A DNA stretch of 64,000 bases, from positions 930,001 through 994,000 of the forward strand of contig JAIUNI010000001.1 in assembly GCA_020161935.1 (NCBI GenBank), given 5' to 3'. How positions within the stretch are numbered: the first letter of the stretch is position 1; every line of letters begins with the position of its first letter. The notes below the pieces were generated by a model, which was not told where the DNA came from, did not search any database, and worked only from the letters and a program-made list of their open reading frames with translations. This document shows positions 55,329-63,466 of this stretch, one piece after another. The translations under genes and the position numbers were made by a program. The DNA comes from Chloroflexota bacterium (GTDB lineage Bacteria > Chloroflexota > Anaerolineae > Aggregatilineales > Phototrophicaceae).

Positions 55329-56333
55329 CTACTCGTTGGGGTCAAATGAAAAACCTGCACCTGCTAACGCCGCGTTGGTTGACTGAATAAGAGTCTCACG
55401 CAGCGGTTGATAATCCACTTTCACCTGTTCCATCGCCAGCATCACAGCACCCACCACCGGCGGCGCTGTCAGCCGCACGAGCGTCGCGCCGGGGGCAATC
55501 GCATGAACGGTCTCCGCCACACGCTCCGCAATCAAAGGGCTGCCCTTGTACAAACTTCCGGTCAGCACAAGGTCAAAGTCAACAGTCTCGAAATGCAGTT
55601 GGCGAACAACACCGACTGCCAAACTCCCTAACTCACTCCCAATCCAGCGTACTACGTCCATCGCTACCGGATCGCCCTCGTTCGCCGCCTCAAATACCAC
55701 CATAACGGCTGGCGCTCGTAAATGGTATCGCCCGCGCGATAATCCTTCCAGTAAATCTGTCACATCCATTGCGCCAGCATGTTTGACAAACTTTTGCGAA
55801 AGACTTGTTTCTGGTGCCCGCTTACACCATGCTCTGGTTACACTGTGCATGGCTCGGTGAATCAGGTCTCCACCACCACCATATTCGCCCGACCACTCAC
55901 CCACACCGGAAACACGTCCTTCGCAGCCATTGACATCACGCCCACGGCAGTTACTGCCTGTACCAGCTACCACGCTAATGCCCCAGCCAGTACGCGACCC
56001 CGCGATCAGGCCAATCACCGCGTCGTTTACAAGTGCCATCGGAGCGTGAAAACCAAGATCTTCCAACACTTTTCGGTGCAAGGGTTCGTCATTAGGCCAG
56101 TCAAGCCCTGCAATACCCATACCGATTGCCGTCAGATGATGTTGTTCAAGCCCTGCTTGTTGAAGAGCTTGCTTGCTGACTATATCCAAGACATGGGCAA
56201 ATCCATCATATCCAATCGATTCGTGGTTGCCCCGGCCACCTTGACCAAATCCAATCACTTTACCAGCCTCATCACTAATGACAGCATGAGACTTCGAACC
56301 CCCAACATCCACACCTAAAAAGTACTGCTTCAT
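55329..56333 (-). CDS. BadF/BadG-type ATPase, N-acetylglucosamine kinase-like
   Basis: The 334-residue protein has the actin-fold phosphate loops: FLGVDVGGSKSHAVISDEAG at the start, MGIAGLDWPND, and ISVVAGTGSNCRGRD. The GlcNAc-kinase branch of the BcrAD_BadFG family phosphorylates GlcNAc or glucosamine at C6 in the cytoplasm. The neighbouring deacetylase and glycosidases support an amino-sugar substrate. It lies between the ChbG-like and DegT genes with gaps of about 10 bp. Confidence 0.85.
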   Translation of the reverse strand: MKQYFLGVDVGGSKSHAVISDEAGKVIGFGQGGRGNHESIGYDGFAHVLDIVSKQALQQAGLEQHHLTAIGMGIAGLDWPNDEPLHRKVLEDLGFHAPMALVNDAVIGLIAGSRTGWGISVVAGTGSNCRGRDVNGCEGRVSGVGEWSGEYGGGGDLIHRAMHSVTRAWCKRAPETSLSQKFVKHAGAMDVTDLLEGLSRGRYHLRAPAVMVVFEAANEGDPVAMDVVRWIGSELGSLAVGVVRQLHFETVDFDLVLTGSLYKGSPLIAERVAETVHAIAPGATLVRLTAPPVVGAVMLAMEQVKVDYQPLRETLIQSTNAALAGAGFSFDPNE

Positions 56334-56342
56334 ATCCTAGTC

Positions 56343-57236
56343 CTAGGCTCGCATCAAATCACGCAGTACACGGTTACCAATAACATGAATACCCTGATTA
56401 CGAATGAAATCCCGAAGCTCACTGCTTAAGAACGTCTCGTAGTCTGCCACACGGCTTTCCCAATCAGGCGCAATCGCTCGCAGTTCCGGCGTATCCTTCG
56501 CCGCATGAATATAAAAGTGGGTGATGCCCGGTTGTAAGTTCGAAAATGCCTGTTTCGCCTGTCCCAACCGTTCTTGTGGGCGGTCGAGCGGCAGGCCAAA
56601 TTCATGGTCGAGCAACGGTATCCCGCCTAACTCAGCCTTTTCACTCGCGTCCGCAGCCATTGTGGCTAACTCATCGCCTAAACCCCTTGCCCGAAACCCG
56701 ACCTTATCCCCACGAAACAAGATCGTCGGGGGGAGTTTGTAAGCCGTAGCCAGTTCAACATATGCGGGTAAAAACTTCTCGTGGGCAATCGTTCCCATAT
56801 GGCTGTCCGTATGCGTAGCATCAATCCCTGCCGCCAGCGCCCGATCAATCTGCGCCTTCATTTCGGTTCGCGCGGCCTCAGGGGTACCGCGTTCTTGGAC
56901 GGGTGGCTGCCGGCGATAAAAATAACCTTCGTCATCAATCAGGCCGCTTGCCAAATCAGCCGTAGAAATTGGTGCCCAACGGTAGCCATCCCATTCGCTC
57001 GTCAACGTCAGGTGGACACCCATATCCACTTCAGGGTGCTTCCGGCAGTAAGCGGCGGTTTGCGGAAACCACGGACATGGAACCATCACAGCCGCCGACG
57101 AAATCAAGCCAAAGTCCATCAGGTCATCATAGGCAGATAAGGTTGCCTCGCACATGCCGACATCATCCACATGGATGATGACGGCGCGGTCGTTATCGGC
57201 GAGGCCAAGTTTTTTAAGTGCTGGGTTTGGTTTCAC
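56343..57236 (-). CDS. ChbG/YdjC-like carbohydrate deacetylase
   Basis: The 297-residue protein shows the YdjC metal-site pattern: IIHVDDVGMCEATL, GVHLTLTSEWDGYRW and ATHTDSHMGTI, supplying the Asp/His ligands. ChbG removes one acetyl group from chitobiose or chitotriose before further breakdown. No signal peptide is seen, so it works in the cytoplasm. It lies 23 bp after GH4 and 9 bp before the kinase gene, matching the order deacetylate, cleave, phosphorylate. Confidence 0.87.
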   Translation of the reverse strand: MKPNPALKKLGLADNDRAVIIHVDDVGMCEATLSAYDDLMDFGLISSAAVMVPCPWFPQTAAYCRKHPEVDMGVHLTLTSEWDGYRWAPISTADLASGLIDDEGYFYRRQPPVQERGTPEAARTEMKAQIDRALAAGIDATHTDSHMGTIAHEKFLPAYVELATAYKLPPTILFRGDKVGFRARGLGDELATMAADASEKAELGGIPLLDHEFGLPLDRPQERLGQAKQAFSNLQPGITHFYIHAAKDTPELRAIAPDWESRVADYETFLSSELRDFIRNQGIHVIGNRVLRDLMRA

Positions 57237-57259
57237 GGTGCCATTACTTTCTAGTCAAT

Positions 57260-58543
57260 TTAACTAATCGAAAACTGAGGTAAATAACGCTTATTCGTTT
57301 GGAGCATATCCTCCAAAACAGCCTCTACTTTATCGGCTGACGGGCCAAGCGGGTGCGTAAGTAGTGCTTGATAAGCCGCATCACGGTTTCCATGTACAGC
57401 CGCCTCAACCGTCAGCAGTTCATAGGCTTTAATCTGCGAGACAAGCCCAAACGATGCCAACGGCAAAGGTTCAGTTGGCAGTGGGTGGATCCCCTTACGA
57501 TCTACCGTACAGGGCATCTCCAAAACCCAATCCTCCGGCCACCCTTTAACCGCTCCCCGATGCGGTACATTCACTTCATGCGTCTCACCCAAATCGTTGT
57601 AATGCGCGTTCAGGAGCTGGGTCGCCAGCGTCGAATAATAGGCTCCGCCGCGTTTCATCAGCCCTTCCGGTGGTGTAGTACGCTCAAGCTCGGCATATTG
57701 CTGGAGCAGTTCGTCTTCGATTTTCATAACCGCTTCGGCGCGTGAAGGCGGCCACTTTTGCTGCTCCTCAAGTTTATGATCCGTATAGTAAAAATACTGG
57801 AGGTAGTAATTGGGGATCATCTTGATCGACTCAATCGTGTTCAGATCCCAATCCGGCTCCGGCTGCGAACGCTGTTTTTCAACAAACTGTTCAAACACCT
57901 GCGGCCACAAATCCTCGCCATCCAACTTCAAGCCACGGTGCCATGTGAGGTGGTTCAGTCCTAAGGTATCGAGTTGAGCATCCGTCGATTTTGCCTCAAT
58001 CCCTAAACCTTTCAGCATGTTCATCTTGGTTGTAATTGGCACATTACAAACGCCAACGGACTGCACTTCCGTCGCATAACGGGATAACGCCTCAGTCACC
58101 AATCCCGCCGGATTTGTGAAATTGACAAGTAAAGCCCCCGGTGCAAGCTCACGCATATCATGAGCAATTTTCAGGATAACAGGGATCGTGCGGAGCGCCT
58201 TCGCCATCCCTCCGACACCGGTCGTTTCTTGCCCGATCAAACCATGCCGCATACCGAGATACTCATCCTCGCGCCGCGCTGCCATCCAGCCCACGCGAAG
58301 CTGGGTCGTCACGTACTGAGCATCTTTAACGGCTTCACGCTGGTCAGTTGTCAAATGCACTTCAAAACGCGCACCGGCTGCCTTCGCCATGCGCTGGGCA
58401 AATTTACCAACAACCTCTAGCCGTTCTGGCAGGACATCCATCAGCCAGAGTTCCGTCATTGGGAACGTATCCTGCCGCTCCAAAAACCCATTAATGAGTT
58501 CAGGTGTATAAGACGAACCACCACCAATTACTGCAACTTTCAT
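57260..58543 (-). CDS. GH4 family glycosidase (6-phospho-beta-glucosidase-like)
   Basis: The 427-residue protein has the NAD-binding start KVAVIGGGSSYTPELINGFL, the metal-site Cys in SVGVCNVPI, and His in LGLNHLTWHRGL. GH4 enzymes use NAD+ and Mn2+ for an oxidation-elimination mechanism. The ChbF branch cleaves (phosphorylated) chitobiose after ChbG action. Without a PTS in sight, the substrate may be unphosphorylated or phosphorylated by the BadF-type kinase. It is 36 bp downstream of lacI. Confidence 0.92.
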   Translation of the reverse strand: MKVAVIGGGSSYTPELINGFLERQDTFPMTELWLMDVLPERLEVVGKFAQRMAKAAGARFEVHLTTDQREAVKDAQYVTTQLRVGWMAARREDEYLGMRHGLIGQETTGVGGMAKALRTIPVILKIAHDMRELAPGALLVNFTNPAGLVTEALSRYATEVQSVGVCNVPITTKMNMLKGLGIEAKSTDAQLDTLGLNHLTWHRGLKLDGEDLWPQVFEQFVEKQRSQPEPDWDLNTIESIKMIPNYYLQYFYYTDHKLEEQQKWPPSRAEAVMKIEDELLQQYAELERTTPPEGLMKRGGAYYSTLATQLLNAHYNDLGETHEVNVPHRGAVKGWPEDWVLEMPCTVDRKGIHPLPTEPLPLASFGLVSQIKAYELLTVEAAVHGNRDAAYQALLTHPLGPSADKVEAVLEDMLQTNKRYLPQFSIS

Positions 58544-58579
58544 AAGACCTTACTCGATTCCTTCGCTAAACAATGACCA

Positions 58580-59614
58580 TCACGCCTGTTCCGGCGCACC
58601 ACATGATCGCCGGATAACAAGCTCCGTCGGGAGGAGTGTCAACTTTTCCGCTCGTCCCGACTGGATGAGACTCACGAGTTGTTTAACCGCTTCTCGCCCC
58701 GCCTGTTCAATTGGCGCACGAACCGTCGTTAACGGCGGAGTGAGATACCGTGACAGCCGAATGTCATCGAACCCCACGAGCGCAATATCTTCTGGCACGC
58801 GCAAACCCGCATCTTTGAGCGCAATTAACGCGCCAATAGCCGTATCGTCATCCCCCGCAAAGATCGCATCAATGGGTATATTCCGGCTCAATAACTGGGC
58901 GACTGCGACTTGCCCTTGATACTCATCAAACCCGCCGGTAACAACCAACGCCGGATCGTACGCTATGCCATGCGCCTTGAGGGAATCACGGTATCCCATC
59001 TCCCGCCAATACGAGTCTTCAACGCCCTCAGGGCCGGGTAGGAAAGCAATCCGTTTATACCCCCGCACTTCAATTAGATAATCCACCAGCTTCCGCGCAC
59101 CCAATTTGTTCTCGAAGGATACATGGGGCATGTCCAATCCTTCTGGCGGCGTACGATGAAGTAACACAATCGGGAACTGCATTTGATACAAACGGACAAG
59201 TTCGTTTTCATCCAAACTATCGACAAACACGATCATGCCGTCAGCATTATGCTCACCCAATGCATAGTGACCAAGCTGGTTTGCATCGCCTGACTGATAG
59301 GTACAATGAATCAGCAAATCATATCCATTTTCCCGCGTACCCGCTTCAATCCCACGCAGCATTGGGCTAAAAAACTCACCGCTAATCTCTCGCATAACCA
59401 GCCCGATGTTATTCGTCCGGCGGCTCGCCAAACCCCTTGCAGCCGCGTGGGGTGAGTAGTTCAACTCCGCCACCGCGCCCCACACACGCGCAGCCGTTGC
59501 CTCGGCGACTTGTCCCGTTTTATTGATGACACGGCTAACCGTAGCGATGGAAACCCCCGCCTTTTCAGCGACATCACCGATAGTTGCCCGCGAAAATTCA
59601 GCAAATTGTGACAT
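58580..59614 (-). CDS. LacI-family transcriptional repressor of the amino-sugar island
   Basis: The product is 344 residues from the ATG at 59614, which has AAAAGG upstream. The longer open frame to 59692 would read through the operator and promoter. The HTH is TIGDVAEKAGVSIATVSRVI, followed by the hinge helix (AAARGLASRRTNNIG) and a periplasmic-binding-protein-like sensor domain. It probably represses both its own operon and the divergent ABC importer through the operators at 59643-59669 and 59752-59773, and is released by a sugar or sugar phosphate. Confidence 0.93.
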   Translation of the reverse strand: MSQFAEFSRATIGDVAEKAGVSIATVSRVINKTGQVAEATAARVWGAVAELNYSPHAAARGLASRRTNNIGLVMREISGEFFSPMLRGIEAGTRENGYDLLIHCTYQSGDANQLGHYALGEHNADGMIVFVDSLDENELVRLYQMQFPIVLLHRTPPEGLDMPHVSFENKLGARKLVDYLIEVRGYKRIAFLPGPEGVEDSYWREMGYRDSLKAHGIAYDPALVVTGGFDEYQGQVAVAQLLSRNIPIDAIFAGDDDTAIGALIALKDAGLRVPEDIALVGFDDIRLSRYLTPPLTTVRAPIEQAGREAVKQLVSLIQSGRAEKLTLLPTELVIRRSCGAPEQA

Positions 59615-59642
59615 GATGCCTTTTAGGTTCACGTACAAAATA

Positions 59643-59669
59643 TGTAAGCGCTTTCTGTAAACGCTTACA
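59643..59669. promoter_or_regulatory. LacI-type operator at the lacI promoter
   Basis: TGTAAGCG (59643-59650) and CGCTTACA (59662-59669) are exact inverted arms. Inside, TGTAAACGCTTACA (59656-59669) is a LacI/CcpA-type palindrome. It overlaps the predicted start point (about 59664) of the lacI promoter. A 22-bp part (59649-59670) is repeated exactly at 59752-59773. Confidence 0.8.
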
Positions 59670-59670
59670 T

Positions 59671-59699
59671 AGCGTAGCGAATATTCATTCAATGGTCAA
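59671..59699 (-). promoter_or_regulatory. Promoter of the lacI operon
   Basis: On the minus strand, TTGACC (59694-59699) lies 17 bp upstream of TACGCT (59671-59676). The -10 match is weak (3 of 6), but the spacing is ideal, and transcription would start inside the operator at 59643-59669. Confidence 0.5.
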
Positions 59700-59714
59700 G
59701 CCTATGGACGGCAT

Positions 59715-59743
59715 TTGGCAGAATAACGAACTATTGTTACACT
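59715..59743 (+). promoter_or_regulatory. Promoter of the sugar ABC importer operon
   Basis: TTGGCA (59715-59720) is followed by a 17-bp spacer and TACACT (59738-59743). Transcription would start near 59750, directly before the second operator. Confidence 0.6.
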
Positions 59744-59751
59744 GATGAAAA

Positions 59752-59773
59752 CGCTTTCTGTAAACGCTTACAT
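59752..59773. promoter_or_regulatory. LacI-type operator at the ABC importer promoter
   Basis: This is an exact 22-bp copy of 59649-59670, including the palindrome TGTAAACGCTTACA (59759-59772). It lies just after the predicted start point of the importer promoter. The two copies are 103 bp apart, which allows looping between them. Confidence 0.8.
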
Positions 59774-59823
59774 GCTCATTTTGTCATCATTCGTATTGTG
59801 CATATCCGCTTTGGAGGAAAACG

Positions 59824-61191
59824 ATGACCAGAAGATTTGGATGGATAGCCGTTCTGATTGTTTGTCTTATTTCACTCGTAGCCGCACCTGCCCTTGCCCA
59901 AGAGAAAGTTAAAGTAACCATTTTTGTCGGTCTTGGTACGGGTACCGATCCCGACCAGATTCCTAAGCAAGAAGCATTAGCCGAAAAATTTAATTCAACC
60001 CACGACACCATCGAGATCGAATTTTTAATCGTCCCCAACACCGAGTCTCGTACGCGCCTCCAAGCCATGCTCACGGGTGATAGTGCGCCCCAACTCGTCG
60101 GCCCGAACGGTATTTCAACCATCGCCGCCTTTTTTGAGAGTTGGGAAGACATTACCCCGTATATCGAGGCCGAAAACTTCGATACGAGCGATTTTTACGA
60201 AACCAGTCTCGAACTCAATAAATACCCCACCATCAATACAGGCTTACCGCTGGGTTTGTTCCCGTCGTTCGTCCTCTATAACAAGGATATTTTCGATGCC
60301 GCCGGTGTTGATTACCCGACCAGTGATTACGCCGACACGTCATGGACACTCGATGATCTCAAAGCCCGCGCCATGTTGATGTCCTTAGACTCCGCCGGAA
60401 ATGACGCGACTTCACCCGATTTCGACGCTGAGGATATGGTTCAGTGGGGCTACTCAGATGCATGGACGGATGGACGCGGCAGCCTAACCATGTTCGGTGC
60501 GCCTGACGTGGGACGACCGACAACAGCCGACTACAAGACGGCGACAGCCAATTCCGAGGAATGGGTCTATGGTCTCCAATGGCTGAGTGATGGCATTTGG
60601 AAAGACCACTTTATCCCCAACAACGAGCAATCAGCCTCCATCGAAGCCACCGGCGCAGCGCCCTTCGACTCAGGTCTGCTCGGCATGTTCTACACCCATA
60701 CATGGTATCTCGGTGAGGGTCTTAACGACGTTCCGTTTGAATGGGATGTTGCACCCCTACCCTTCAACCAGAAGGGTCAGCGCATCGCCCGTATCCATGC
60801 CGACAACTTCACTATTCCCAAGATCGCCCAGCATAAACAAGAAGCGTGGGAAGTCATGAAGTGGCTCACAGCGCCGGAACAAATTGTCGAGGTCTGCTTG
60901 ATTTACGGTTGCGTGCCAGCCCGCGAATCGGCTGCCGAAACATTCCGCGCCGCGCTTCAGGAAAAGTTCCCGGACATGAATATGGATGTGGTCTTCGAGG
61001 CGATCAATTACCTTGACTCGCCCAACCATGAATCATGGGTTCCAGAATGGGGGCGGGTTGGGGATGCAGTCGGGTTTGCGTGGTCGCAAATTGGTACCGG
61101 TGAGAATACGGATGCCAAAGCCGTTCTCGACCAAACCAATACTGAAATCCAACAAATTCTCGATGAGTACTGGGCAAGCCATTCCAGCTAG
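59824..61191 (+). CDS. Extracellular sugar-binding protein, family 1
   Basis: The 455-residue protein has a signal peptide (WIAVLIVCLISLVAAPALA, cut before QEK) without a lipobox Cys. The mature part has the SBP_bac_1 pattern: EALAEKFNSTHDTIEIEFL, LTGDSAPQL and the late HKQEAWEVMKWLT segment. GGAGG lies just before the ATG. It captures an oligosaccharide for the two permeases downstream. The LacI-type operators and divergent amino-sugar genes suggest a GlcNAc-containing ligand; this is inference. Confidence 0.92.
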   Translation: MTRRFGWIAVLIVCLISLVAAPALAQEKVKVTIFVGLGTGTDPDQIPKQEALAEKFNSTHDTIEIEFLIVPNTESRTRLQAMLTGDSAPQLVGPNGISTIAAFFESWEDITPYIEAENFDTSDFYETSLELNKYPTINTGLPLGLFPSFVLYNKDIFDAAGVDYPTSDYADTSWTLDDLKARAMLMSLDSAGNDATSPDFDAEDMVQWGYSDAWTDGRGSLTMFGAPDVGRPTTADYKTATANSEEWVYGLQWLSDGIWKDHFIPNNEQSASIEATGAAPFDSGLLGMFYTHTWYLGEGLNDVPFEWDVAPLPFNQKGQRIARIHADNFTIPKIAQHKQEAWEVMKWLTAPEQIVEVCLIYGCVPARESAAETFRAALQEKFPDMNMDVVFEAINYLDSPNHESWVPEWGRVGDAVGFAWSQIGTGENTDAKAVLDQTNTEIQQILDEYWASHSS

Positions 61192-61211
61192 AACCGCCTA
61201 AACAATTTGAT

Positions 61212-61240
61212 GGGCAGGGGTGCATTACAATGCCCTGCCC
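61212..61240 (+). terminator. Intercistronic hairpin after the sugar-binding protein gene
   Basis: GGGCAGGG (61212-61219) pairs with CCCTGCCC (61233-61240), 20 bp after the binding-protein stop. A T tract is lacking. As in the other ABC operon here, it lies between the binding-protein and permease genes. Confidence 0.65.
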
Positions 61241-61281
61241 TATTCACACTTAACAGCTCCGTACGCAAGGTAAATTGACAG

Positions 61282-62229
61282 ATGCGTTTTTTCAATATGC
61301 GTGACTGGACGTTAGCCAGACGAGAGGCTGCGGCAGGGTATATGTACGTAGCGCCGTGGGTAGTCGGCTTTTTGCTGCTCACCGTCGGGCCAATGCTTGC
61401 GTCACTCTACTTTTCATTTACAGACTACGACATCGTTTCTTCGCCCCGTTGGATTGGCATTCAAAATTACACCCAGCTTTTCCAAGACCCGCTCTTTTGG
61501 AAATCCCTCCAAGTGACGCTCTATTTCGCCATCCTCTCACTCCCCTCAAGTTTAGTGACCGGCTTTTTTCTAGCGGTGCTGCTCAACCAAAATGTGCGGG
61601 GCATCCGTATTTGGCGAACGATTTATTTTCTACCATCGGTTCTTTCGGGGGTCGCCGTTACCTTAGTTTGGATTACCATGTTCAATCCGCAGGTTGGCGT
61701 GGTCAACCAAATCCTTGAAATCCTCGGCTTCAAAGGTCCGAGTTGGTTGAGTGATCCCGATTGGGCATTACCGGCGCTGGCGATCATGGCCCTGTGGGGT
61801 GTCGGGCAGAACATGATAATTTATCTCGCGGGCTTACAAAGCGTGCCGCAAGATATGTACGACGCGGCCAAAGTCGATGGCGCTAACGCATGGCAGAGTT
61901 TCCGCTCCATCACCATCCCGATGATGTCACCGGTCTTGTTTTACAATTTAGTATTGGGTCTTATCGGCACCTTCAGCTACTTCACGCAGGTGTATATTGC
62001 CTCCAGTTCGGTATCCGGCGCGTCGCGTGAACTCGGTGGGCCAGCGCGTTCAACCTTGTTTTATAACCTCTACCTGTTCCAAAACGCCTTCCGATACGGG
62101 CGGATGGGTTACGCCTCGGCAATGGCTTGGATTCTTTTTATCATCGTTCTGATCTTAACAGCACTCATCTTTAAGTCGTCTTCAATGTGGGTTTATTATG
62201 AGGGCGAATTGAGGAGCAAAAGCGAGTAA
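61282..62229 (+). CDS. Sugar ABC importer permease, MalF/UgpA type
   Basis: The 315-residue protein has six helices. AAAGYMYVAPWVVGFLLLT-like first-helix context and the EAA loop YDAAKVDGANAWQSFRSITI mark the carbohydrate uptake (CUT1) family. It pairs with the MalG-type protein 2 bp downstream. No ATPase gene is present; CUT1 systems often share one MsiK-like ATPase encoded elsewhere. Confidence 0.94.
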   Translation: MRFFNMRDWTLARREAAAGYMYVAPWVVGFLLLTVGPMLASLYFSFTDYDIVSSPRWIGIQNYTQLFQDPLFWKSLQVTLYFAILSLPSSLVTGFFLAVLLNQNVRGIRIWRTIYFLPSVLSGVAVTLVWITMFNPQVGVVNQILEILGFKGPSWLSDPDWALPALAIMALWGVGQNMIIYLAGLQSVPQDMYDAAKVDGANAWQSFRSITIPMMSPVLFYNLVLGLIGTFSYFTQVYIASSSVSGASRELGGPARSTLFYNLYLFQNAFRYGRMGYASAMAWILFIIVLILTALIFKSSSMWVYYEGELRSKSE

Positions 62230-62231
62230 CT

Positions 62232-63299
62232 ATGGACGCGAGCAACCCAAGCAATTCGGCTTTCGATGGGCAGATGGGAATACGCGGTCAAAACCTGCTC
62301 GTAAAATCGATTACGACGCTCATTTTGGCTGGCGGCGCGGTCTTTATCCTCATCCCTCTGGCGTATATGATTTCAATTTCGCTGCGTGACCGCGCCCAAA
62401 TACGCCAAGCGACCTTAGATTTGATTCCCTCAAGAGAAATAACCGTCACGATTGATGGTAAAGAAGAACCGCTGTACACGGTAACGATTGATGGCGTAGA
62501 GCAGCAAATGGCGCTCGTCAAAAATCGCCCCGGCGGAAAAGGCATATTTGTCGAGGTTAATAATCCTGAGATCACGCATGAGTTGGTGATTGCCGAGCAA
62601 ACACCGATCCGTGAAGTGAGTATCCATCCCGAAAATTATCCAGAGTCGCTCACAGCCGTACCTTTTGACCGCTATCTGCTTAATACGATATTGGTCACAT
62701 TTTTTGGCATGGTGGGGATGCTGTTCTCCTGCTCACTCGTGGCTTACGGATTCTCGCGGTTTCGGGCGCGGTGGCTCAACATTCTATTTTTACTACTGCT
62801 TTCAACCATCATGCTCCCACGCCAAGTCACCCTCATTCCGGTCTATATCCTGTTTCAAAAGATCGGTTGGGTCGACACATTACTACCACTCATCGTCCCC
62901 CAATTTTTCGCGAATGCTTATGACGTGTTCTTACTGCGCCAGTTCTTTATGACCATCCCACTCGAACTCGATGATGCGGCTAAACTCGACGGCGCGTCCA
63001 CGTTCCAAACACTGTTATACATCATCCTGCCGATGGCACGCCCCGCGCTCGTATCGGTCGCCATCTTCCACTTCTTATATGCGTGGAATGATTTTTACGA
63101 ACCGCTGATTTTCTTACACAGCCGGGAAAATTGGACGATGGCAGTCGGTTTACAAACCTTTAACGCCGTCTACAGCGTCAACACCCATTTGGTGATGGCA
63201 GCATCAGCGGTCATGATAATACCGCCCATTATTCTGTTCTTCTTAAGCCAAAAGGTGTTCACGCAAGGTGTGGTCGTAACCCGAATGTCGGAGAAATAG
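62232..63299 (+). CDS. Sugar ABC importer permease, MalG type, with an extra extracytoplasmic insert
   Basis: The 355-residue protein is longer than the usual 270-300. The first helix (about 22-52) is followed by an insert of about 70 residues (roughly 67-135: ITVTIDGKEEPLYTVTIDGV, then VEVNNPEITHELVIAEQTPI) before the normal HPENYPESL and second helix. The EAA loop is LDDAAKLDGASTFQTLLYII. The insert is beta-rich and faces outward, so it may touch the binding protein. It starts 2 bp after the MalF-type gene. Confidence 0.93.
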   Translation: MDASNPSNSAFDGQMGIRGQNLLVKSITTLILAGGAVFILIPLAYMISISLRDRAQIRQATLDLIPSREITVTIDGKEEPLYTVTIDGVEQQMALVKNRPGGKGIFVEVNNPEITHELVIAEQTPIREVSIHPENYPESLTAVPFDRYLLNTILVTFFGMVGMLFSCSLVAYGFSRFRARWLNILFLLLLSTIMLPRQVTLIPVYILFQKIGWVDTLLPLIVPQFFANAYDVFLLRQFFMTIPLELDDAAKLDGASTFQTLLYIILPMARPALVSVAIFHFLYAWNDFYEPLIFLHSRENWTMAVGLQTFNAVYSVNTHLVMAASAVMIIPPIILFFLSQKVFTQGVVVTRMSEK

Positions 63300-63376
63300 A
63301 CAGCTAATTCCTTTACAACCGAGGCCAATATCCTGAAACGGGAATCCGTATTGGATTACTCCTGTTTGTGCCTGCG

Positions 63377-63385
63377 TGCTATAAT
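63377..63385 (+). promoter_or_regulatory. Extended -10 promoter element before iolB
   Basis: TGC-TATAAT at 63377-63385 is an extended -10 element. No good -35 is seen. It gives iolB its own transcript, separate from the ABC operon ending at 63299. Confidence 0.5.
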
Positions 63386-63466
63386 TCACCCTCAGTAGAA
63401 ATAAGATATATAGGTAAGGCTTCATATCCCGTGTATGTGGCCTATTTTCGAGAAAGTGCTTGTTTC

